DNA of 64,000 bases. Origin: Marinimicrobium sp038419845 (GTDB lineage: Bacteria; Pseudomonadota; Gammaproteobacteria; Pseudomonadales; Cellvibrionaceae). Shown one piece after another: positions 1 through 8,273 of this stretch. The stretch covers positions 124,001 through 188,000 of the forward strand of contig NZ_JBCAQT010000006.1 of NCBI RefSeq assembly GCF_038419845.1, in the 5' to 3' direction. The translations under genes were made by a program, and so were the position numbers. Each line of letters begins with the position of its first letter. Position 1 is the first letter of the stretch. The notes beneath the pieces are model-generated. The model saw nothing but the letters and a program-made list of their open reading frames with translations. It did no database searches and had not been told where the DNA came from.

Positions 1-59
1 GCCTGCGCTTCGATTTCAACGGTGCGGCGCCCGGACTGAATGTAGTCAAATTGAGTCAT
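1..59 (-). CDS. kdsD: Arabinose-5-phosphate isomerase KdsD, N-terminal fragment cut by window edge
   Basis: Only about 19 codons are inside the window, reading MTQFDYIQSGRRTVEIEAQA. This resembles the N-terminus of KdsD (YrbH), which isomerises ribulose-5-phosphate to arabinose-5-phosphate for KDO and LPS synthesis. The start ATG (complement of 57-59) has a GGA-containing site shortly upstream. The neighbouring gene upstream on the same strand is a YrbG-type exchanger, and yrbG-kdsD is a conserved pair in gammaproteobacteria, which is the main support. The catalytic sugar isomerase domain and the CBS domains lie outside the window. Confidence 0.6.
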   Translation of the reverse strand, partial: MTQFDYIQSGRRTVEIEAQ

Positions 60-114
60 GCTCGGTTCCGTTCAGGGTGCTGGTCAGGTTTCGGGTCAGA
101 GCCCCCCTGGAGTT

Positions 115-1101
115 TTACACGCTGATAAACAGCCACACATAGTAACCAGCGTAGCTTAGCAGGAGAAGGGAGCCGATCCGGCGTCCCAGGTGCCCTTTGT
201 GAGGGCTCCCGTCAGGCGTGTCATTGCGCCGGAGATGGTAATCCACCCAGATGGCCACGACCAGAATCGCGGTGATCAGCGCCATTGAAGCGTAGTCCCG
301 GAAGAAGACGGCCGCCTCCATGGGCGGTTGCTGGATCAGGGCCGGAACGGCCATCACGGCCAGGATATTGAACAGATTGGAGCCGATGATGTTGCCCAGG
401 GCGATATCCTGGTGACCTTTCAGGGCGCTCATGACCGAGGCCGCCAGCTCGGGCAGGCTGGTACCCACGGCAATGACGGTCAGGCCGACGACCAGCGGCG
501 TCACGCCCATGGCCAGTGCCAGTTGCTCGGCGCCCCACACCAGTACCTCGGAGCTGCCGACCAGCACAACCAGGCCGATGACAAACCACAGCGAGGAGGC
601 CAACCGTCCCATGGCCGGGATTTCGGGGTCAATTTCTTCGGGATCGTGCCGTTTGCTCCAGATCAACAGCCACATGACGGCGGGCAATACCAGCAGCAAC
701 ACCCAGCCCTCCCAGGCTTGCAGCTGGCTATCGTACAGAAATACGCCCGCCAGAGCGGTAATAACGACCAGTGCGGGCACTTCTCGGATCAACAGGTGTC
801 TCTGGATGGGAAGGGGCGCGATCAGAGCGGTGATGGCCAGCACCAGGCCGACATTGGCCAGGTTGGAGCCCAGCGCGTTACCCACCGCCAGTTCGCCCGC
901 CTGGCGCAACGAGGCGCTGATGGACACGACCACTTCCGGCGCCGAAGTGCCGAAGGCCACGATGGTGAGGCCGATGATCAGCTTGGGAATACCGAACGTA
1001 TTGGCCAGGGCGGCGCTGCCGGCCACAAACCGGTCGGCGCTCCAGATCAGCCCGATAAAGCCGGCGATGACACCCAGGATGGGCAGCCAGATTTGAGTCA
1101 T
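115..1101 (-). CDS. yrbG: Calcium/sodium antiporter family membrane protein (YrbG type)
   Basis: Protein of 328 residues with about ten membrane helices in two homologous halves. Each half carries an alpha-repeat signature: near residue 50 a GTSAPEVVVS stretch followed by GNALGSN, and in the second half GTSLPELAAS followed by GNIIGSN. These are the ion-binding repeats of the Ca2+/cation antiporter superfamily; the exchanged ion is inferred. The start at 1101 (MTQIWLPILG) was chosen because a longer in-frame extension adds a charged, non-family N-terminus. It sits directly upstream of kdsD on the same strand and is divergent from mlaC, with about 250 bp between the starts. Confidence 0.88.
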   Translation of the reverse strand: MTQIWLPILGVIAGFIGLIWSADRFVAGSAALANTFGIPKLIIGLTIVAFGTSAPEVVVSISASLRQAGELAVGNALGSNLANVGLVLAITALIAPLPIQRHLLIREVPALVVITALAGVFLYDSQLQAWEGWVLLLVLPAVMWLLIWSKRHDPEEIDPEIPAMGRLASSLWFVIGLVVLVGSSEVLVWGAEQLALAMGVTPLVVGLTVIAVGTSLPELAASVMSALKGHQDIALGNIIGSNLFNILAVMAVPALIQQPPMEAAVFFRDYASMALITAILVVAIWVDYHLRRNDTPDGSPHKGHLGRRIGSLLLLSYAGYYVWLFISV

Positions 1102-1353
1102 AGGGATAGTGGCTTCATTAAGAGGTTGAAAGGGTCGGTTCCAGGCCGGCAATAACAATCTTTTACGCACGGCCATTAGGCCCGCTGTGGGTGCTAATGT
1201 TATAGTGTACCAGTTGCGTTGTCAGCCGCCGTGTGCTGGCGCCGGCAGAGTGTAACAAAGGTCGCTGGCCAATGTCGGTACTGTGATGAGTACCCGTGTT
1301 CTGGATGGCCACCCTGAGTGAAAACCGATTTTAAACCCTAAGGAATCTTGATT

Positions 1354-1998
1354 ATGACCAGTGTGTTGAAGTTGAAATCCCGTCCGGTACGTTGGCTCGC
1401 GGCCGCTTTTGCGTGCTTGCTGGGCACAGCGGCGGTCGCAGCGGATGAGCCGGTGGACCCGAAGCAGGAAACGCCCCATGAGCTGGTAGAGGAAGTGACC
1501 GAGGTCATGTTCGATATCGTCAAGGAGTACGATGGCGGTGAAGATGATACGCAGGCCTATTACCAGGCAATTGAAGAGGTGCTGGACCCGGTGGTGGATT
1601 TCTCCTTCATCGCCCGTGCGGTCATGGGATCTCACCGAAAGGACGCAACGGATGAGCAGGTGGAGGAATTTACCAAGATTTTCAGGCGTGGTCTGGTTGA
1701 AACCTACGCCAAGGGGATCGCCAGCTACACTGACAGTGAAATCAGTATTGCGCCTCCCAAAGAGGGCGACAAAGACAGCCGGCGTGTCAGTGTCGATCAG
1801 GAGGTCAAGCACGACGGCTCAACCTACAAGCTCTCCTACACCATGGCGCAGAACCGCTCAGGGGAGTGGAAGCTGATCAACCTGGTGCTGGACGGCGTGA
1901 ACCTGGGCCGGTCATTCCGCAGTCAGTTCAGTCAGGCGGCCAAGAAGTATGATGGCGATGTGGACAAGGTGATCGACAACTGGCTGGACGAGGTGTAA
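1354..1998 (+). CDS. mlaC: Phospholipid-binding periplasmic protein MlaC
   Basis: Protein of 214 residues with an N-terminal signal peptide (charged start, hydrophobic core, cleavage after a VAA site near residue 30). The mature part is a Ttg2D/MlaC domain that carries phospholipids across the periplasm in the Mla retrograde lipid pathway. Conserved MlaC-like stretches include PVVDFSFIARAVMG and the final lipid-pocket region ending LDEV. The ATG at 1354 has an AAGGA site 9 bp upstream. In many relatives mlaF, mlaE, mlaD and mlaB lie between yrbG and ibaG; here only mlaC remains. A hairpin terminator follows the stop, so mlaC is probably transcribed separately from ibaG. Confidence 0.88.
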   Translation: MTSVLKLKSRPVRWLAAAFACLLGTAAVAADEPVDPKQETPHELVEEVTEVMFDIVKEYDGGEDDTQAYYQAIEEVLDPVVDFSFIARAVMGSHRKDATDEQVEEFTKIFRRGLVETYAKGIASYTDSEISIAPPKEGDKDSRRVSVDQEVKHDGSTYKLSYTMAQNRSGEWKLINLVLDGVNLGRSFRSQFSQAAKKYDGDVDKVIDNWLDEV

Positions 1999-2021
1999 CG
2001 ACGCCAGACCGGCCCGGAGCG

Positions 2022-2053
2022 AATGCCGCCCTTGAAAGAGGGCGGCATTTTTG
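2022..2053 (+). terminator. Rho-independent terminator after mlaC
   Basis: Ten-base inverted arms AATGCCGCCC and GGGCGGCATT flank an 8-base loop and are followed by a run of T. It starts about 25 bp after the mlaC stop codon. Confidence 0.9.
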
Positions 2054-2151
2054 TCTGTAAAGGCCTTACAAAGTCCTTAACGGGTGCTTGTTGGGAGGCA
2101 TTCAGGTAAGATTCGCCCCTGATAAATCCGTGTCCCAACCGGGGAGATAGT

Positions 2152-2391
2152 ATGCAGCCCGATCAGATCAAAGCGTTGATTCAAGCCAACATACCCGAGA
2201 GCGAAGTCCAGGTGGGCGTTGACGGTAGTCACATCAACCTGGTGGTCGTCAGTGACGCCTTCCGGGGCATCACGCCCGTGAAAAAGCAGCAGATGGTGTA
2301 TGCCGCCCTGTCCGAGCAGATTGCCGATGGCAGCATCCACGCGGTGCACATGAAAACCCTGACGCCGGAACAGTGGCAACAACAGCAGTGA
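2152..2391 (+). CDS. ibaG: BolA-family protein IbaG
   Basis: Small protein of 79 residues with the BolA/IbaG fold. It ends in the typical HAVHMKTLTPEQW motif, where the His is a likely Fe-S or glutaredoxin partner ligand. IbaG proteins bind iron-sulfur clusters with monothiol glutaredoxin and influence envelope stress. The gene lies 35 bp upstream of murA, an association conserved in gammaproteobacteria, so the two are probably co-transcribed. A GGGGAG site lies upstream of the ATG. Confidence 0.9.
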   Translation: MQPDQIKALIQANIPESEVQVGVDGSHINLVVVSDAFRGITPVKKQQMVYAALSEQIADGSIHAVHMKTLTPEQWQQQQ

Positions 2392-2426
2392 ATTCCGGTT
2401 CGCCGACAAGAAGACAGTGACGATCT

Positions 2427-3689
2427 ATGGATAAATTAATGATTCAGGGCGGGCCGCCGCTCAATGGTGAGATCCGGATTTCCGGCTCCAAGAACTCGGC
2501 CCTGCCGATTCTGGCAGCGACCCTGCTGGCCGATGGCCCAGTGCGTGTCGGTAACATGCCGCACTTGAATGACATCACCACCATGTTGGCGCTTTTGCGG
2601 TGCATGGGGGTGGGTGTCACCATCGATGAAAAAATGTGTGTGGAGATTGATCCGACGTCCATTGATGACCTCACGGCGCCTTACGAGCTGGTCAAGACCA
2701 TGCGCGCCTCCATTCTGGTGCTGGGGCCCCTGTTGGCCCGCTATGGCGAGGCCAATGTGTCCTTTCCCGGAGGTTGTGCCATTGGTAGCCGGCCGGTCGA
2801 CATTCACCTGCGCGGCCTGGAAGCCATGGGGGCCGAGATTGAGGTGGACGAGGGCTACATCCGCGCCCGCAGCAAGGGGCGCCTCAAGGGGGCGCATATC
2901 CTGATGGATACCGTCACTGTGGGCGGTACCGAAAACCTGCTGATGGCGGCGGTTCTGGCCGAGGGCGTTACCGTCCTGGAGAACGCGGCGCGCGAGCCGG
3001 AAGTGGTGGATCTGGCGCACTGCCTGGTGGCGATGGGGGCCGACATCGAGGGCATCGGCACCGCCACCATGACCATTCGCGGGGTGGAGAAACTCCACTC
3101 ATGCGCTTACGACGTCATGCCCGATCGTATCGAAACCGGCACCTATCTGGTGGCCGCCGCGGCCACCCGGGGTAAAGTCCGGCTCAAGGATACCCGCGCG
3201 GACATTCTCGAGGCGGTACTGTTGAAGCTGGGTGAAGCCGGCGCCGAGATCGAGATTGGCGATGACTGGATATCGCTGGACATGAAAGGGAAACGGCCCA
3301 AGGCCGTCAACCTGCGCACCGCGCCCTATCCGGCCTTTCCGACCGATATGCAGGCCCAGTTTACCGCCATGAACGCGGTGGCCGAAGGCTCGAGCTCGGT
3401 GACCGAAACCATTTTCGAGAACCGCCTGATTCAGGTGCACGAACTCAACCGCATGGGCGCCCGTATTACCCTGGAGAGCAACACCGCCCTGATTACCGGG
3501 GTGGAAAAGCTCAAAGGTGCCCCGGTAATGGCCACCGATCTGCGCGCTTCGGCCAGTCTGGTGATCGCGGGCCTGGTGGCCGAGGGAACCACTCTGGTCG
3601 ACCGCATCTATCACATTGATCGCGGTTACGAGTGTATCGAGGAAAAACTGCAAATGCTGGGCGCCAATATTCGCCGCGTGCCCAACTGA
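2427..3689 (+). CDS. murA: UDP-N-acetylglucosamine 1-carboxyvinyltransferase MurA
   Basis: Protein of 420 residues, the usual MurA length. It transfers enolpyruvate from PEP to UDP-GlcNAc, the first committed step of peptidoglycan synthesis in the cytoplasm. The N-terminus has the GSKNSALPILAA substrate-binding loop, and the PGGCAIGSRPVD loop holds the catalytic Cys117, the residue attacked by fosfomycin. The second EPSP-synthase-like half includes the typical FPTDMQAQFTAMN stretch. It is followed within 14 bp by hisG, as in many Pseudomonas-type genomes. Confidence 0.98.
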   Translation: MDKLMIQGGPPLNGEIRISGSKNSALPILAATLLADGPVRVGNMPHLNDITTMLALLRCMGVGVTIDEKMCVEIDPTSIDDLTAPYELVKTMRASILVLGPLLARYGEANVSFPGGCAIGSRPVDIHLRGLEAMGAEIEVDEGYIRARSKGRLKGAHILMDTVTVGGTENLLMAAVLAEGVTVLENAAREPEVVDLAHCLVAMGADIEGIGTATMTIRGVEKLHSCAYDVMPDRIETGTYLVAAAATRGKVRLKDTRADILEAVLLKLGEAGAEIEIGDDWISLDMKGKRPKAVNLRTAPYPAFPTDMQAQFTAMNAVAEGSSSVTETIFENRLIQVHELNRMGARITLESNTALITGVEKLKGAPVMATDLRASASLVIAGLVAEGTTLVDRIYHIDRGYECIEEKLQMLGANIRRVPN

Positions 3690-3702
3690 TTAGATGAGAC
3701 CC

Positions 3703-4341
3703 ATGAGCCAGACACTGACCATTGCCCTGACCAAGGGCCGGATTTTGGAAGAAACTCTGCCCCTGCTCTCGGCAGCGGGTATCGAACCGGCGGAAGACAT
3801 CAGCAAGAGTCGCAAGCTGGTGTTCGAAACCAATCGCCCGGAGGTGCGCCTGCTGGTGCTGCGCGGGGCCGATGTGCCCACTTATGTGCAGTTCGGCGCG
3901 GCCGACATGGGGATTTCCGGCAAGGATACCCTGATGGAAAACGGGGCCGAGGGGTTGTACGAGCCGCTGGATCTGAACATCGCCCGCTGCCGCCTGATGA
4001 CCGCGGCCATCAAGGGCGAGGCGCCGCGTCAGGGCCGCCTGCGGGTGGCGACCAAGTACGTCAATATTGCCAAACAGTATTACGCCACCTGCGGCCGGCA
4101 GACCGATATCATCAAGCTCTACGGAGCCATGGAGCTGGCGCCGATCATGCAGCTGGCCGATGAAATCGTGGATATTGTCGATACCGGCAACACCCTGCGG
4201 GCCAATGGCCTGGAGCCGCGCGAGCACATCGCCGATATCAGCTCCCGGCTGATCGTCAACAAGGCTTCCATGAAAATGAAGCACGTTTTGATTCAGGCCG
4301 TGATTGACGCCATCGGCGAAGCGGTAGAGGCCAAAGCCTGA
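3703..4341 (+). CDS. hisG: ATP phosphoribosyltransferase, short form HisG
   Basis: Protein of 212 residues that begins LTIALTKGRILEE and carries the phosphate-binding DIVDTGNTLRANGL motif. It condenses ATP with PRPP in the first step of histidine synthesis. The length identifies the short form, which lacks the C-terminal regulatory domain and in known cases needs the HisRS-like partner HisZ; hisZ is not in this window. The start at 3703 matches the family N-terminus, whereas the upstream in-frame ATG at 3694 adds only MRP. It sits between murA and hisD. Confidence 0.96.
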   Translation: MSQTLTIALTKGRILEETLPLLSAAGIEPAEDISKSRKLVFETNRPEVRLLVLRGADVPTYVQFGAADMGISGKDTLMENGAEGLYEPLDLNIARCRLMTAAIKGEAPRQGRLRVATKYVNIAKQYYATCGRQTDIIKLYGAMELAPIMQLADEIVDIVDTGNTLRANGLEPREHIADISSRLIVNKASMKMKHVLIQAVIDAIGEAVEAKA

Positions 4342-4344
4342 ACG

Positions 4345-4410
4345 GCCTTGAGCGGCTAAAGAGCAGCCCTGAGCGGCTAATAAATAGCCCTTGAGCGGTT
4401 AACGAAGCCC
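4345..4410 (+). repeat. Three imperfect 21-bp tandem repeats between hisG and hisD
   Basis: The spacer of about 98 bp contains three successive copies built around CCTTGAGCGGCTAA, CCCTGAGCGGCTAA and CCCTTGAGCGGTTAA, each followed by a short A-rich tail. The copies introduce stop codons in the frame that leaves hisG and have no coding role. They may have arisen by slippage. Confidence 0.75.
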
Positions 4411-4439
4411 TGCGGAACTATTGAACCGAGACTGAGACT

Positions 4440-5756
4440 ATGCCCGACCCAACCCCGTTGATTGCCCGTTTGAACGCCTCCGACAGCGATTTCAATGCGC
4501 GCCTGGACGCCCTGCTGGAATGGGACAGTGTCTCCGACAGCAAGGTCGGCGGCATCGTGGATGAGATCCTGCATGCGGTCAAAACCCGGGGCGATGCGGC
4601 GGTGGTGGAGTACACCAACCGTCTCGACCGGCGCGATGTCCGGGAGGCGAGCGAGCTGCTGGTACCGGTCTCCGAGCTCGATCGGGCGCTCAAGGCCATT
4701 CCCGCTGACCAGCGCCAGGCGCTGGAGACAGCCGCCGAGCGTATTCGCGGATACCACGCCCGACAGCGCCAGGAGTCCTGGGAGTACACCGAAGCCGACG
4801 GCACCCGCCTGGGCCAGAAGATCACCGCCATGAACCGCGTCGGTCTCTATGTCCCGGGGGGCAAGGCTTCCTACCCCTCCTCGGTATTGATGAACGCCAT
4901 TCCCGCCAAGGTGGCCGGGGTCGCCGAACTGGTGATGGTGGTGCCGGCGCCCGATGGTCAGCTCAACGATATGGTCCTGGCGGCGGCGGCCGTGGCCGGA
5001 GTGGACAAGGTCATTACCATTGGCGGCGCTCAGGCGGTGGCGGCGCTGGCCTACGGCACCGAAACTCTCCCCAAGGTGGACAAAATCGTCGGGCCGGGCA
5101 ATATCTTTGTGGCGACCGCCAAGCGGGCCGTTTTTGGTCTGGTGGATATCGACATGATCGCCGGGCCCTCGGAAATTCTGGTCATCTGCGATGGCCAGAC
5201 AGATCCGGACTGGATCGCCATGGACCTGTTCAGTCAGGCCGAACACGACGAGCAGGCGCAGTCCATCCTGATCAGCCCCGACGCCGAGTTTCTGGGTAAG
5301 GTCGAAGCCGCCATGGAGCGCCTGCTGCCGACCCTGGAGCGGGCCGATATTGCCAGAACCTCGCTGGCCAATCGCGGCGCATTGATTCAGGTGGCGGACA
5401 TGAAACAGGCGTTGGCGGTCAGCAACCGGGTGGCTCCCGAGCACCTGGAGCTGTCCGTGGCGGACCCGGAGGCACTGCTTCCCGAGGTGCAGCACGCCGG
5501 GGCGATTTTCATGGGGCGCTACACCCCCGAGGCGCTGGGCGACTACTGCGCCGGGCCCAATCACGTCCTGCCCACCTCCGGCACCGCGCGCTTTTCATCG
5601 CCCCTGGGCGTCTATGATTTCCAGAAGCGCAGCTCGATCATTCACTGCTCGGCGCAGGGAGCCTCGGAGTTGGCGCGCACGGCGTCGGTACTCGCGCGCG
5701 GAGAAGCGCTGGAGGCCCACGCCCGCTCGGCCGAGTATCGAATATTGAAAGACTGA
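4440..5756 (+). CDS. hisD: Histidinol dehydrogenase HisD
   Basis: Protein of 438 residues that oxidises L-histidinol to L-histidine in two NAD+- and Zn-dependent steps. Family landmarks are the VGLYVPGGKASYPSSVLMNAIPA stretch (seen in parts near residues 138-160), the KIVGPGN motif, the Zn-ligand region GPSEI with SQAEHDEQAQ, and NHVLPTSGTARF near the C-terminus. The start ATG has only a weak GAG-type ribosome site. It is separated from hisG by the small tandem repeat but probably belongs to the same operon. Confidence 0.97.
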   Translation: MPDPTPLIARLNASDSDFNARLDALLEWDSVSDSKVGGIVDEILHAVKTRGDAAVVEYTNRLDRRDVREASELLVPVSELDRALKAIPADQRQALETAAERIRGYHARQRQESWEYTEADGTRLGQKITAMNRVGLYVPGGKASYPSSVLMNAIPAKVAGVAELVMVVPAPDGQLNDMVLAAAAVAGVDKVITIGGAQAVAALAYGTETLPKVDKIVGPGNIFVATAKRAVFGLVDIDMIAGPSEILVICDGQTDPDWIAMDLFSQAEHDEQAQSILISPDAEFLGKVEAAMERLLPTLERADIARTSLANRGALIQVADMKQALAVSNRVAPEHLELSVADPEALLPEVQHAGAIFMGRYTPEALGDYCAGPNHVLPTSGTARFSSPLGVYDFQKRSSIIHCSAQGASELARTASVLARGEALEAHARSAEYRILKD

Positions 5757-5782
5757 TATAGAGAGACGTGCCGACGGGCGAT

Positions 5783-6919
5783 CTAGCTATTCGGGGCAGG
5801 GCGCTCGCCGATGGTGGTGGTCAGCTCCAGGCGCCGGCCGTCGCGCAGCACGCGCAGGGTGACTTCACTGCCGGGGGGCGTAGTGGCGATCTGATTCATG
5901 CCCTGCCGCCCCTGGCCCACCGACTGGTTGTCGATATGCGTCAACACATCGCCCGCCACCAGTCCGGCCTGCTCGGCCGGGCTGTCTTCAATGATGTTGG
6001 TGATGATCACGCCCTCGGTGGACTCCAGCTCCAGTGAGCTGGCCAGCTCGGGGGTCATGGGCCTCGCATCCAGCCCCAGCCAGCCGCGTACCACCCGCCC
6101 GTGCTCGATGATTTCCCGCAACGAGCGCATGGCCGAATCGGCGGGGATGGCAAAGCTCACACCCACGGAGGTATCGCCCTCGCCCAGAATGGCGGTGTTG
6201 ATGCCCAGCAGCCGGCCCTGAATATCCACCAGAGCTCCCCCGGAGTTGCCGACATTGACCGCCGCGTCGGTCTGCAGGAAGTTCTCGTATTCGCTGATCC
6301 GCAGGTTGTAGCGACCGGTGGCGCTCAGGATGCCCTGAGTCACCGTCTGACCGACCCCGAAAGGATTGCCGATCGCCAGTACAATGTCACCCACCCGGGC
6401 CAGGGAGGGATCGGCCACTTCGATGGCGGTGAGCCCCTCCATGTCGATTTTCAGGACCGCCAGATCGCTCTCTGGGTCGGTTCCCACCAGCTCGGCCTGG
6501 GTTTCACGGCCATCCTGAAGCCAGACCAGAATTTCCTCGGCGCCCTTGATGACATGTTCGTTGGTCAGCAGGTAGCCCCGCTCGTCGATGATCACGCCTG
6601 AACCCAGTGCCGACTGCATGCGCTCCTGTTGCGGTGAGTCGGACTGGCGGAAAAAGCGTCGATAGAAGGGGTGATCGGCCAGGGGGTGGCGCTGGCGCTC
6701 CAGCGGTTTGCGGGTATAGATGTTGGCCACGGCGGGCGCGGCCCGCTCCACGGCGTTGGCGTAGGACAGGGAGCGGCCATCGGCTGGCGCTGGCTGTGAG
6801 AACATGGCCTCCGGGCGAAGGTCGGGGAATACCAGTAGAGCCAGCAGTGCAATCAGCAGGCCCGCTGCTATGGGCCAACCCAGAGACTGTAGCTGGCTCA
6901 CCACTCGCTCTCTGACCAT
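5783..6919 (-). CDS. degS: Membrane-anchored serine protease of the DegS/AlgW type
   Basis: Protein of 378 residues with one N-terminal membrane anchor (about 14-31), a trypsin-like domain and one C-terminal PDZ domain. The catalytic triad is visible as His122 in LTNEHVIKG, Asp152 in ESDLAVLKID and Ser226 in GNSGGALVD. A single PDZ with an N-terminal anchor fits DegS/AlgW, which senses misfolded outer-membrane proteins and starts cleavage of the anti-sigma factor of RpoE/AlgU. A DegQ-like role is less likely because there is only one PDZ. Its start overlaps the stop of zapG by one base (TGATG), so the two genes are translationally linked. Confidence 0.92.
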   Translation of the reverse strand: MVRERVVSQLQSLGWPIAAGLLIALLALLVFPDLRPEAMFSQPAPADGRSLSYANAVERAAPAVANIYTRKPLERQRHPLADHPFYRRFFRQSDSPQQERMQSALGSGVIIDERGYLLTNEHVIKGAEEILVWLQDGRETQAELVGTDPESDLAVLKIDMEGLTAIEVADPSLARVGDIVLAIGNPFGVGQTVTQGILSATGRYNLRISEYENFLQTDAAVNVGNSGGALVDIQGRLLGINTAILGEGDTSVGVSFAIPADSAMRSLREIIEHGRVVRGWLGLDARPMTPELASSLELESTEGVIITNIIEDSPAEQAGLVAGDVLTHIDNQSVGQGRQGMNQIATTPPGSEVTLRVLRDGRRLELTTTIGERPAPNS

Positions 6920-7452
6920 CAGGGTCTCCGGGTGCCGGCGTCTTGCACGTGCTCGGCCGTGCTGTCGGGCTCGAACTGCACCTGGGATTGCTCGGTATAA
7001 TCGTAGGGGTTGTCGGGCAGGTCATTCTCCTCATGCAGCCCATACTCCTCGCTCAATTGGCCGGCCCCTTTCTTGGGCGCCCAATCGCGCGGTGCTTCGA
7101 CCTGTTCCTCACTGAGGTAGGTGCGCTCGGTCCCTAGCATCTGGGTATTGGCCGACTCCAGAATCTGTCGGCTGATGGCGGGGGTGGTCAGTTTGAGAGC
7201 ACTGTTGGCGAGGTACTCGTAGACTTCGCGGTAATTCTGGGTCAGGTTGTTGACCAGCTCCGAGGTCTTGGCGAAGTGCTCGGCGACATCCTGCTGGTAG
7301 CGCTTGAGCTCGTCTTCCGCCTTGAACAGCCGCTCTTCCAGCTCGCGGTTCGGGCCGCCGGGGCCGGCCAGGCGGTCGATCACGGCGCCCACCGCGGCGC
7401 CGGCCAGCAGGCAGAGCAGGCCAACAATGATTAGGGTACCCAGTGAAATCAC
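6919..7452 (-). CDS. zapG: DUF1043/YhcB-family inner-membrane protein ZapG
   Basis: Protein of about 177 residues with a single N-terminal membrane helix (LGTLIIVGLLCLLAGAAVGAVI) followed by a coiled-coil segment and a poorly ordered acidic tail. This is the YhcB/ZapG architecture; the family helps coordinate cell division and envelope growth. The start chosen is GTG at 7452, because GAGGAG lies 6 bp upstream of it; an ATG at 7482 lies upstream of that ribosome site and would add ten residues. It is linked to degS on the same strand, a common neighbour in gammaproteobacteria. Confidence 0.85.
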   Translation of the reverse strand: MISLGTLIIVGLLCLLAGAAVGAVIDRLAGPGGPNRELEERLFKAEDELKRYQQDVAEHFAKTSELVNNLTQNYREVYEYLANSALKLTTPAISRQILESANTQMLGTERTYLSEEQVEAPRDWAPKKGAGQLSEEYGLHEENDLPDNPYDYTEQSQVQFEPDSTAEHVQDAGTRRP

Positions 7453-7598
7453 AAACTTCTCCTCATCAATGATGCGATGCAAACTAATGGATTCTCGCGC
7501 TATTATACGGTCTTTTGCTCAATGCGGGCCGCTTCAGCGTGTCCGATGTCGAATTTTCTCGCTCCGTCTTTGCACGGGGCCAACCTCAAGAGGTCGTA

Positions 7599-8273
7599 GT
7601 GTCATTATTTTCTCAAACCGGGGACGCAATTACCATCCATGGGCCCGCCGGCATGCTCCAGGCCGCCGGAGTCGATGGTCGGGCTGATGGCCTCCTGGCC
7701 GACCGGTCGCGTGTCGCCGTGGTCTGTCATCCCCACCCGCAGCACGGTGGGAGCATGAACAACAAGGTCGTGACCTCCCTGGTGCGCACCTATCGGGATC
7801 TGGGCGTGCCCAGCCTGCGGTTCAACTTTCGCGGCGTCGAGAAGAGTGAAGGCGAGTACGGTCACGCAGTCGGTGAGGTGGAGGACCTGCTGGCGGTGCT
7901 CGACTGGCTCAAAGAGCGGGCGGGTGAGGCCGAGCTGCTGTTGGCGGGGTTTTCGTTTGGCTCGGCCATCGCCGCCCAGGTTACCCATCGCTCCCCCTGG
8001 CCGGTGCAGCAGCTGACCCTGGTGGCGCCACCGGTTGAGCGCTACGACTATGACCGGGATGGGCACTTTCCCTGTCCGGTCGCGGTAGCCCAGGGTGGCC
8101 GGGACGAGATCGTGGTGGCCGAAGGAGTCCATGACTGGTGCGAAAGCCGGTTGCAGTCGACCTGCGAGCTGCTCAGGTACGAGGATGCCGGCCACTTTTT
8201 TCACGGTCGGCTGACCGAACTCAAGGCGGATCTGTCCGCCGTCATTCCCCGGCAGCTGGGGGTCATCTCCTGA
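7599..8273 (+). CDS. Small alpha/beta hydrolase
   Basis: Protein of 224 residues with the compact alpha/beta hydrolase fold of the YsgA/dienelactone-hydrolase-like group. It shows CHPHPQHGGSMNNKVV after the second strand, RFNFRGVEKSEGEY, the nucleophile elbow GFSFGS with Ser at its centre, and a late GHFFHG with the likely catalytic His. The substrate is unknown. I prefer the GTG at 7599, which has an AAGAGG site 5 bp before it and gives VSLFSQTGDAITIHGPAG as N-terminus. The stop overlaps the zapE start (TGATG), so the genes are coupled. Confidence 0.8.
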   Translation: MSLFSQTGDAITIHGPAGMLQAAGVDGRADGLLADRSRVAVVCHPHPQHGGSMNNKVVTSLVRTYRDLGVPSLRFNFRGVEKSEGEYGHAVGEVEDLLAVLDWLKERAGEAELLLAGFSFGSAIAAQVTHRSPWPVQQLTLVAPPVERYDYDRDGHFPCPVAVAQGGRDEIVVAEGVHDWCESRLQSTCELLRYEDAGHFFHGRLTELKADLSAVIPRQLGVIS

